From the NCBI RefSeq assembly GCF_002904295.1, contig NZ_PPHG01000091.1, positions 114,458 through 159,873 on the forward strand: 45,416 nt of DNA, in the 5' to 3' direction. Origin of the DNA: Amycolatopsis sp. CA-128772 (GTDB taxonomy: Bacteria > Actinomycetota > Actinomycetes > Mycobacteriales > Pseudonocardiaceae). The notes below the pieces were generated by a model. That model saw nothing but the letters and a program-made list of their open reading frames with translations. It did no database searches and was not told the origin of the DNA. Positions 39,462 to 45,416 of this stretch are shown here, one piece after another. Numbering within the stretch: the stretch's first letter is position 1; each line of letters starts with the position of its first letter. The position numbers and the translations under genes are program-made.

Positions 39462-40388
39462 GTGAGATTCGACGACGACGCCGGCCTGGACGCCTCCGAA
39501 GTCCAGGACCTGCGCGGAAGCGGTGGAGGCGGCGGCGGGATCGGCGGCCGCGTGGCGCTCGGCGGCGGCGGGCTCGGTGTCGTCGGCCTGATCATCTACT
39601 TCGTGTTGTCCCAGCTCGGCGGGGTCACGACGGGCGGCAGCGGCCTGAGCGGCGGCCTCGGCAGCGTCGGGTCCGGCCAGCAGGTCGACAACTCGAAGCT
39701 CTCGAGCGAGTGCAAGACCGGCGCGGACGCCAACAAGAACCACGACTGCGCGATCGTCGCGGTCGTGAACTCCGTCCAGGACTACTGGACGCAGCAGTTC
39801 GCCCGCTCCGGCTCGACCTACCAGAAGGCGCCGACGAAGTTCTTCAACGGCGGCGTCCGCACCGGCTGCGGCAGCGCCACCTCCGACACCGGCCCGTTCT
39901 ACTGCCCGGCCGACTCGGATGTCTACATCGACCTGTCCTTCTTCGAAGAGCTGAAGACCCGCTTCGGCGCCCAAGGCGGGCTCTTCACCGAGGCGTACGT
40001 GCTCGCCCACGAGTACGGCCACCACGTGCAGAACCTGCTCGGCACCTCGCGCAAGGGCACCGGCAGCGGCCCGACGTCCGGTTCGGTGCGCCTGGAGCTG
40101 CAGGCCGACTGCTACGCCGGTGTCTGGGGCAACCACGCCTCGACGACGCCGACCGAAAGCGGCAAGCCGCTGATCACCGACGTCACCCAGGACGACATCA
40201 ACTCCGCGCTGGACACCGCGTCCCGCATCGGCGACGACTACATCCAGGAGAACCTCGGCGGCGGCCAGGTCGACCGCTCGAAGTTCACCCACGGCACGTC
40301 CGCGCAGCGCAAGAAGTGGTTCACCACCGGCTTCCAGACCGGCGACCCGGCCCGCTGCGACACCTTCGGCACCAACAACCTGGGCTAG
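39462..40388 (+). CDS. Membrane-anchored neutral zinc metallopeptidase (YpfJ family)
   Basis: A 308-residue protein of the YpfJ/KPN_02809 family. An N-terminal Gly-rich segment is followed by one membrane helix (GVVGLIIYFVLSQLGG) and an extracytoplasmic domain containing the HExxH zinc site in LAHEYGHHVQNLLG, with downstream RLELQADCYAGVWG giving the third ligand (Glu). FYCPADSDVYIDLSFFEEL and the C-terminal FTTGFQTGDPARCDTF are family-typical. It starts at GTG 39462; the ribosome site is weak. It is predicted to cleave extracellular or envelope proteins, but substrates of the family are unknown. The stop runs directly into a repeat element. Confidence 0.92.
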   Translation: MRFDDDAGLDASEVQDLRGSGGGGGGIGGRVALGGGGLGVVGLIIYFVLSQLGGVTTGGSGLSGGLGSVGSGQQVDNSKLSSECKTGADANKNHDCAIVAVVNSVQDYWTQQFARSGSTYQKAPTKFFNGGVRTGCGSATSDTGPFYCPADSDVYIDLSFFEELKTRFGAQGGLFTEAYVLAHEYGHHVQNLLGTSRKGTGSGPTSGSVRLELQADCYAGVWGNHASTTPTESGKPLITDVTQDDINSALDTASRIGDDYIQENLGGGQVDRSKFTHGTSAQRKKWFTTGFQTGDPARCDTFGTNNLG

Positions 40389-40479
40389 CAAGCGCCCCAA
40401 TGTGGCATTGGGTGCGTCTGACGCACCCAATGTGGCGTTCGGTGCGTCTGACGCACCGAACGCCACATTGGGGCGCTTG
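40389..40479. repeat. Inverted-repeat element with internal 30-bp duplication (copy 2)
   Basis: Outer arms CAAGCGCCCCAATGTGGC (40389-40406) and its complement (40462-40479) enclose two tandem 30-base units (40399-40428, 40429-40458), each ending in a GGTGCGT-CTG-ACGCACC hairpin. It is the same family as the element at 35825-35884, again exactly between two convergent genes (stop codons at 40388 and 40482), so it can act as a bidirectional terminator. Confidence 0.88.
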
Positions 40480-40481
40480 GG

Positions 40482-42023
40482 TCAGGCCGTCAGCGCGTGC
40501 GGGTCGCCCGCCACGGCGCGGGCGGAGAAGTTCCGCTGCACCTTGCGCTCGGCGGCCTTCTGCTTGGCCGCCTTGGCCTTGCCGGGCTGGACGCCGTTGA
40601 CGCTCTCGGTGCTCGTCGCGTACAGGCCGAGGGCCCAGGCGACGCCGTCGGCGTTGCGGTCCAGCGCGACGCGGTCGATGTTGCCCAGGTTGTCGCAGGC
40701 CTGGTGGTAGCACGGGTCGAACGCGATGCCGGCCGTGCCGCCCCACTTCGCCGCCTGCGCCGGGGTCTTCAGCACCTCGGCGCCGGTGTCCAGGCCGCCG
40801 GCCGGGATGCCGACGGCGATGAACTCGCCGTAGTCCGAGCGGCCGGTGAAGTCGGTGCCCTCGAGGGAGACACCCCGCGCGGCCTGCATGAAGTCGACGA
40901 AGGTCTTCTCGATCTGCGCCGAGCCGTACGGGCCGGCACCCGCGCCGACGCCGTCGGAGTTGTCACCGTCGTAGGCGAAGTACCCGGCGTTCGGCGAGCC
41001 GATCATGTCGAAGTTCAGGTACAGCGCGATGTCGAGCTGCTGCTCGAAGCTCAGCTGGTCGACGTAGTAGGTCGAGCCGATCAGGCCGAACTCCTCGGCG
41101 CTCCAGAAACCGAAGCGCACGGCGTTGTTGACCTTCGGGCTGCTCCCCAGCTGCAGCGCGGTCTCGAGCAGGGTCGCCGAGCCGCTGCCGTTGTCGTTGA
41201 TGCCCGGGCCGGCCGGGACGCTGTCGAGGTGCGAACCGAGCATCACGACGTTGTCCTTGCGCCCGGTCTTGGTCTCGGCGATGACGTTGTAGCTGGTCCG
41301 CGCCTCCTGGAAGGCCCGCAGCTCCAGCGTCACGTTCTGCCCGCCGAGCGTCGCCAGCTGCGCCCCCGCGGCCGCCGTCACGCCGCCGGTCGGGATCGCC
41401 GCGTTCTCCGGGCCCCCGAGCGTCCCGTTCAGCGCGCCGTCGGTGTTGTTGTAGACGATCGCGCCGATCGCGCCCGCGGCCGCGGCCGTCTGCTGCTTCT
41501 GCGCGAACGAGCAGCCGCCGCGCTTGATCAGCGCGATCTTGCCCGCGACGTCCGCGGTGTAGTCGGTGGCCTCGCAGCCGCTGGTGTCGTCCACGGCGAC
41601 CACGGCGAGCGGCGCGGTGATGCCGCCGACCGGCGTCGACTTCGTGTACTCCATGGCGATGACCGGGACGCTCGCGCCGCCCGCGGTCAGCTTCTCGGCC
41701 AGGGTCTCCGAGTAGGTGAACGGGAACTCCTGGCGGGTGACCTGGTAGCCGGCCGCTTCGAGCTTGGTCGCGATGTACTCGGCGGACTTCTTGTGCCCCT
41801 CGGTGCTCGCCGCCCGGGTGCCGCCGTTCGTGTCGGCGATGCGCTGCAGGGCGACCAGGTGCCGGTTGATGCCGTTGACGTCGATCTTCTTGACGAGCTG
41901 CTTCGCCAGGGCAGGACCGTCGGGGAGGGTGTTCGCGGCGGCGGCCGGGGTCAGGCCGAGCACCAGCGTCGCGCCGGCGGCTATCGCCACCGGCGGCAGG
42001 ATTTTCGTTCTAAAGAGTGACAT
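40482..42023 (-). CDS. Secreted M28-family aminopeptidase with PA domain
   Basis: A 513-residue exported enzyme. Residues 1-29 are a signal peptide. A PA (protease-associated) domain is inserted in the M28 fold at about 135-235 (ATDYTADVAGKIALIKRGGCSFAQKQQTAAAAGAIGAIVYNN). The two-zinc site is complete: His in GSHLDS, bridging Asp in INDNGSGS, Glu-Glu in SAEEFG, Asp in LNFDMIGS and His in CYHQACD. It resembles the Streptomyces griseus aminopeptidase (SGAP) group and should remove hydrophobic N-terminal residues outside the cell. A basic Ala/Lys-rich tail of about 35 residues extends beyond the catalytic domain. It is a single-gene unit ending at the repeat element. Confidence 0.93.
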   Translation of the reverse strand: MSLFRTKILPPVAIAAGATLVLGLTPAAAANTLPDGPALAKQLVKKIDVNGINRHLVALQRIADTNGGTRAASTEGHKKSAEYIATKLEAAGYQVTRQEFPFTYSETLAEKLTAGGASVPVIAMEYTKSTPVGGITAPLAVVAVDDTSGCEATDYTADVAGKIALIKRGGCSFAQKQQTAAAAGAIGAIVYNNTDGALNGTLGGPENAAIPTGGVTAAAGAQLATLGGQNVTLELRAFQEARTSYNVIAETKTGRKDNVVMLGSHLDSVPAGPGINDNGSGSATLLETALQLGSSPKVNNAVRFGFWSAEEFGLIGSTYYVDQLSFEQQLDIALYLNFDMIGSPNAGYFAYDGDNSDGVGAGAGPYGSAQIEKTFVDFMQAARGVSLEGTDFTGRSDYGEFIAVGIPAGGLDTGAEVLKTPAQAAKWGGTAGIAFDPCYHQACDNLGNIDRVALDRNADGVAWALGLYATSTESVNGVQPGKAKAAKQKAAERKVQRNFSARAVAGDPHALTA

Positions 42024-42104
42024 GGTTGCTCACCTTTGTTCGATATGCGAAGTCCGTCAATGCGCCTTTCGGCGGGACCTTCGGCCGCGGTATACGGTCG
42101 GCAC

Positions 42105-43082
42105 ATGTACGCGATCACCATCCGTGAACCAGGTGACCCGGACGTTCTCGAGTGGGCGGAGGTCGCGGATCCGCGGCCCGGCCCCGGCGAGGTGCTGCTG
42201 GAGGTGGCGGCGAGCGCGGTGAACCGCGCGGACCTGCTGCAACGCCAGGGCCACTACCCGCCCCCGCCGGGCGCGAGCGAAACCCTCGGCCTCGAATGCT
42301 CCGGCACGATCGCGGAACTCGGCGAAGGCGTCGAAGGCTGGAACGTCGGCGACGAGGTCTGCGCACTGCTCTCCGGCGGCGGCTACGCGGAGAAGGCCGT
42401 CGTCCCGGCCGGCCAGCTGCTGCCGGTGCCCGGCGAGATCGACCTGCTCACCGCGGCCGCGCTGCCCGAAGTGGCCTGCACGGTGTGGGCGAACGTCGTG
42501 ATGCACGCGAAGCTCGGCGAGGGCGACGTGCTGCTGGTCCACGGCGGCGCCGGCGGCATCGGCACGCACGCCATCCAGGTCGGCAAGGCGCTCGGCGCCA
42601 CGGTCGCCGTCACCGCGGGCTCGCCGGACCGGCTCGAAAGCTGCCGCCAGCTCGGCGCCGACATCACGATCAACTACAAGGACCAGGACTTCGTCGAGGT
42701 GCTCCGCGAGGAGACCGGCGGCGCGGACGTCATCCTCGACAACATGGGCGCGTCCTACCTGGGCCGCAACGTCGACGCGCTGAAGCAGGACGGCCGGCTG
42801 GTGATCATCGGCATGCAGGGCGGGGTCAAGGGCGAGCTGAACGTCGGCGCGCTGCTCGGCAAGCGGGCGTCGGTGTTCGCGGCGGGCCTGCGGTTCCGGC
42901 CCCTGGAGCAGAAGGCGGCGATCGTCGCCGACGTCCGCGAACGCCTGTGGCCGCTGGTTTCCGACGGTCTCGTCAAGCCGATCGTCGGCCAGGTGGTGCC
43001 GATGGCCGAAGCCGCGTCCGCGCACCGCGTCCTGGAAGAGGGCAGCGTGTTCGGCAAGGTCCTGCTGGCCGCGAAGTCCTAA
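42105..43082 (+). CDS. NAD(P)H:quinone oxidoreductase (zeta-crystallin/PIG3 type)
   Basis: A 325-residue zinc-free medium-chain dehydrogenase. The N-terminal GroES-like part reads VLLEVAASAVNRADLLQRQGHYPPPPGASETLGLECSG; the Rossmann glycine motif is GGAGGIGTHAIQ, followed by the PIG3-type AGSPDRLESCRQLGAD and GGADVILDNMGASYL; the C-terminus ends KPIVGQVVPMAEAASAHRVLEEGSVFGKVLL. It should reduce quinones with NADPH. ATG 42105 is chosen (MYAITIREPG). Its stop overlaps the convergent aminotransferase-fold gene by four bases, the same arrangement I recall for M. tuberculosis Rv3777-Rv3778c. Confidence 0.93.
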   Translation: MYAITIREPGDPDVLEWAEVADPRPGPGEVLLEVAASAVNRADLLQRQGHYPPPPGASETLGLECSGTIAELGEGVEGWNVGDEVCALLSGGGYAEKAVVPAGQLLPVPGEIDLLTAAALPEVACTVWANVVMHAKLGEGDVLLVHGGAGGIGTHAIQVGKALGATVAVTAGSPDRLESCRQLGADITINYKDQDFVEVLREETGGADVILDNMGASYLGRNVDALKQDGRLVIIGMQGGVKGELNVGALLGKRASVFAAGLRFRPLEQKAAIVADVRERLWPLVSDGLVKPIVGQVVPMAEAASAHRVLEEGSVFGKVLLAAKS

Positions 43083-44278
43083 CGCAGTTCTTCGAGGACG
43101 CGCACCAGCTGGTTGATCTCGAAGACGTTGGAGTAGTGGGCGAGCCCGATCCGCACGGCGCCGCCCACTTCTCCGACGCCGAGTGACGCGAAGACGCCGC
43201 TCGTGCCGTCGTCGGCGAAGGCGCACAAGCCCTGCTTCGCCAGGTACTCGGCCACTTCGGGCGACTTCTTGCCGGCGACGGCGAAGGCGAGCGCGGGAAT
43301 CCGGCGCATGGCGCTGCCGATGACCATGATGTGCCGCAGCGACAGCAGTTCCGTGGACAGCTGCGCGAGCAGCCCGGCGTGGTAGGACTTCGCCGACCCG
43401 AGCGAGGTGACCAGCCGCTCGCGCCGCGAGCCGCTGGCGGCGTCGTCGAGGCCGGCGAGGTAGTCGATCGACGCGATCAGCCCGGCCAGCAGCGGGTAGG
43501 CGTGCGGGCCGAGCTCCAGGCGGGCGGCACCGCGGGCCATCGGGTCGAGCGAGGCGGACGGGATCCGCTCGATCAGCTCGGGGTCGCGGAAGACGAGCGC
43601 GCCCACCGACGGGCCGCCCCACGCCTGCGCGGACACGACCATGACGTCGGCGCCGAGCGCGTTGATGTCGAGCGGCAGGAAGGGCGCGGCGTAGGTGGCG
43701 TCGACGACGACGAGCGCGCCGACCCGCTTGGCGAACTCGATGATGGTCGGCACGTCCGGCCGCGTCCCGACCGAGCCGGACGCGAGCGTGACGGCGACGG
43801 CCTTGGTGCGCGCCGACACGAGCTGCTCGTACTGCCACGCGGGCAGCTCGCAGGTCTCGATGTCGATCTCACCCCAGCGCACGACCGCGCCGACGCGCTT
43901 GGCGGCGCGTTGCCAGGGCGCCAGGTTGGCCTGCTCGTCGAGCCGGGACACGACGAGTTCGTCGCCGATGGTCCAGCGCTCGGCGAGCGCGTCGACGAGC
44001 CGGCGCAGCATGACCGGCGCGCTCGGCCCGAGCACGACGGCAGCCGGGTCGGCCCCGACCAGGTCGGCCACGGCCCGGCGGGCCGCGGTCACGATGCTTT
44101 CCGCGCGTTGTGAGGCCGGAAACGCTCCGCCCGGCCCGGACACCGGGGCACGCATCGCCGTGGAAACGGCCGAAGCGACCTGTTCCGGTACCAGCATTCC
44201 GGCGGCGCCGTCGAAGTGAATCCAGCCGTCACCCAGCGCGGGAAAGAGCCCACGGATACGAGCGACGTCGAACGCCAT
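43079..44278 (-). CDS. Aminotransferase class V / cysteine-desulfurase-like protein lacking the PLP Lys
   Basis: A 399-residue fold-type I protein: MAFDVARIRGLFPALGDGWIHFDGAAG, SRLDEQANLAPWQRAAKRVG, GALVVVDATYAAPFLPLDI (Asp193, the pyridine-N ligand position) and RIGLAHYSNVFEINQLVRVL. At the place of the catalytic S-x-H-K of class V enzymes it has SAQAWGG (216-222), with Ala219 instead of Lys. From memory the mycobacterial Rv3778c family has a similar AHAWGG, so this is probably a family trait rather than a mutation. Without the Lys no internal aldimine can form; a non-enzymatic or different PLP role is likely. Start ATG 44278 follows the family N-terminus. It overlaps the quinone oxidoreductase gene by four bases, tail to tail. 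Confidence 0.9.
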   Translation of the reverse strand: MAFDVARIRGLFPALGDGWIHFDGAAGMLVPEQVASAVSTAMRAPVSGPGGAFPASQRAESIVTAARRAVADLVGADPAAVVLGPSAPVMLRRLVDALAERWTIGDELVVSRLDEQANLAPWQRAAKRVGAVVRWGEIDIETCELPAWQYEQLVSARTKAVAVTLASGSVGTRPDVPTIIEFAKRVGALVVVDATYAAPFLPLDINALGADVMVVSAQAWGGPSVGALVFRDPELIERIPSASLDPMARGAARLELGPHAYPLLAGLIASIDYLAGLDDAASGSRRERLVTSLGSAKSYHAGLLAQLSTELLSLRHIMVIGSAMRRIPALAFAVAGKKSPEVAEYLAKQGLCAFADDGTSGVFASLGVGEVGGAVRIGLAHYSNVFEINQLVRVLEELR

Positions 44279-44422
44279 GGGGACACCGTACGGACGTGCG
44301 GTTTCGCCGTGCGTCCGGGGTTGGGTGGAGAGCCACCGGGAACCCGGTTTACGGCTACGCTCGCCAGACGGGCACCCCTCGGGTGTCGCGGAGCGTGTCG
44401 AAGGCAAGCCAGGATGGAGCAC

Positions 44423-44965
44423 ATGACCGAGCCGAACTTCACAGCGGGTGACTCGACCCAGGATTCTTCACCCCACGTGGTGGTCGTCGGACCGGACGGC
44501 ACCCCGGAGGACCACCACGAGTCGGTGGGCGACCTCGTCGAAGAGCCGGCGAAGGTGATGCGCATCGGCACGATGATCAAGCAGCTCCTGGAGGAGGTCC
44601 GGGCGGCCCCGCTGGACGACGCGTCGCGCACGCGCGTGCGCGAGATCCACCAGACGTCGATCCGCGAGCTGGAGAAGGCGCTGGCCCCGGAGCTGCAGGA
44701 CGAGCTGGAGCGGCTGGTCCGCCCGTTCACGAACGACTCGACGCCGTCGGACGCGGAGCTGCGGATCGCGCAGGCGCAGCTGGTGGGGTGGCTGGAGGGG
44801 TTGTTCAGCGGAATCCAGACGGCGTTGTTCGCGCAGCAGATGGCGGCGCGAGTGCAGCTGGAGCAGATGCGGCGCGGGCTGCCGGCCGGGTCGTCCGGGG
44901 TTGTCGGGCCGGGGCATGAGCACGGGCCTGGGCCGGGGATTTCGGGTACGGGCCAGTACCTCTGA
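44423..44965 (+). CDS. bpa: Bacterial proteasome activator Bpa (PafE)
   Basis: A 180-residue protein matching Bpa/PafE (M. tuberculosis Rv3780). A disordered acidic N-terminus is followed by the four-helix core (EEPAKVMRIGTMIKQLLEEVRAAPLDDASRTRVREIHQTSIRELEKALAPELQDELERLVRPF, then LRIAQAQLVGWLEGLFSGIQTALFAQQMAARVQLEQM), a Gly/His-rich linker and the C-terminal GQYL that docks into the 20S proteasome and opens its gate. Bpa forms a dodecameric ring and feeds unfolded proteins for ATP-independent degradation. ATG 44423 is chosen over 44414 because of the upstream AGGATGGAG. Confidence 0.95.
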   Translation: MTEPNFTAGDSTQDSSPHVVVVGPDGTPEDHHESVGDLVEEPAKVMRIGTMIKQLLEEVRAAPLDDASRTRVREIHQTSIRELEKALAPELQDELERLVRPFTNDSTPSDAELRIAQAQLVGWLEGLFSGIQTALFAQQMAARVQLEQMRRGLPAGSSGVVGPGHEHGPGPGISGTGQYL

Positions 44966-44984
44966 GGACGTGGTCCACGGAAGG

Positions 44985-45027
44985 TTGTCCACAGACCGAG
45001 GGGGATGTGGACAACTCCTGTGGACAA
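44985..45027. promoter_or_regulatory. Cluster of three DnaA-box 9-mers
   Basis: TTGTCCACA at 44985-44993 and its reverse complement TGTGGACAA at 45006-45014 and 45019-45027 are three perfect copies of the actinomycete DnaA-box consensus within 43 bases, just after bpa. The last two have the same orientation, 13 bases apart. No dnaA/dnaN or AT-rich unwinding element is visible, so this is more likely a DnaA-binding regulatory or titration site than oriC. Confidence 0.6.
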
Positions 45028-45260
45028 CTCTGGTGGGCGGCGGTTTTGTCCGGGGGTGGCGATAGGCTGGACTTGGGGACGCCCCCCAGGGAGGGCGGGG
45101 GAGTTTTCGGCGGCGGCGGGGCCCGGGCGGATGTGGTGCACCAGCTGGCTCCCTGCGGACGAGCCCGTGGTCGGCGAGCCGGCTCCGATGAAGGCGCCGA
45201 ACCGCCGGAAGGCGAAGACGGCCGTGCGGTCGTGACCCCGCGGCGGCCGTCGCCGGCTCC

Positions 45261-45416
45261 GGCGGCTGGTGCGGCCGGGCGGCTGGTGCGGCCGGGCGGC
45301 TCGTGCGGCCGGGCGTCAGATGCGGCCGGGCGTCAAATGCGGCCGGGCGGCTGGTGCGGCCGGGCGTCAAATGCGGCCGGGCGGCTCGTGCGGCCGGGCG
45401 GCTCGTGCGGCCGGGC
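45261..45416. repeat. 17-bp tandem repeat (VNTR-like), runs off the right edge
   Basis: Eight full 17-base units (45269-45404) of the form GTGCGGCCGGGCGGCTS or ATGCGGCCGGGCGTCAR, with partial units at both ends; GCGGCCGGGC is invariant and the last five bases alternate between two versions. Because 17 is not a multiple of three, no protein repeat is encoded. The array continues beyond the window. Confidence 0.9.

Noticed and set aside
44985..45027. Chromosomal origin (oriC)
   Set aside because: Only three DnaA boxes, no AT-rich unwinding element, and no dnaA, dnaN, recF or rpmH in the flanks.
45131..45235. Small 34-codon frame (MWCTSWLPADEP...) after the DnaA boxes
   Set aside because: Plausible codon use but no clear ribosome site or family; too short to call.
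45261..45416. CRISPR array
   Set aside because: The units are contiguous 17-mers with no spacers, and there are no cas genes.

Overview
The window is very GC-rich (roughly 70%), with GTG/TTG starts, leucine- and arginine-rich shadow frames, a SsgA-family developmental protein, a WhiJ-like/DUF397 pair, secreted CBM2 polysaccharide enzymes and a proteasome activator. Together these point to the chromosome of a filamentous actinomycete, most likely in the Pseudonocardiales (Amycolatopsis or a close relative). Gene order at the right end (quinone oxidoreductase, convergent Lys-less aminotransferase-fold protein, proteasome activator) looks like Mycobacterium tuberculosis Rv3777-Rv3778c-Rv3780. 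The Pat/HisC2-like aminotransferase at 7.8 kb recalls Rv3772. These comparisons are from memory.

Layout. 1-2.9 kb: a divergent pair of secreted CBM2 enzymes (a GH18 chitinase cut by the left edge, and an esterase-like hydrolase) around a control region with two DasR-type boxes and a perfect CebR box. 2.9-3.2 kb: tRNA-Arg and tRNA-Ser. 3.2-8.9 kb: MprF-like membrane lysyltransferase, acetoacetyl-CoA synthetase, a dienelactone-hydrolase-like protein with Asp at the nucleophile position, and a Pat/HisC2 aminotransferase. 8.9-13.8 kb: regulators and small enzymes (XRE/DUF5753 with DUF397, TauE-like exporter, a GNAT-VOC-MerR operon, GntR followed by a broken methyltransferase). 13.8-19.6 kb: FBP-domain protein, membrane adenylate cyclase, FabH-type synthase, Lrp regulator, MFS transporter, SsgA-like protein. 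19.6-27.7 kb: streptogrisin-like protease, large LuxR (LAL) regulator, ion-channel-like membrane protein, LytTR response regulator and its LytS-like partner, G1 glutamic peptidase. 27.9-33.1 kb: NitT/TauT-type ABC importer divergent from a CitA/CitB-type two-component system. 33.1-38.5 kb: proline-rich membrane protein, SDR, secreted trypsin-like protease, S4 protein, shortened Ldh2-family protein, DUF2277, patatin, tRNA-Ser. 38.5-45.4 kb: MarR regulator, zinc peptidase, M28 aminopeptidase, quinone oxidoreductase, aminotransferase-fold protein, Bpa, a cluster of DnaA-box 9-mers and a 17-bp tandem repeat running off the right edge.

The most unusual locus is 24.2-27.1 kb. The response regulator keeps all phosphorylation residues but starts with a short Gly/Val/Asn-rich segment carrying a VQVG core, like RHIM-type amyloid signalling motifs. 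Its partner has the LytS kinase layout but has lost the phospho-acceptor His and the N-box Asn, so it looks like a pseudokinase. An ion-channel-like membrane protein precedes the pair, and a perfect inverted repeat lies in between. I infer a signalling unit that may not work by classical phosphotransfer. Other points of note: a long inverted-repeat element acting as terminator at two convergent junctions, enzyme-fold proteins that have lost key catalytic residues, and two decayed genes.
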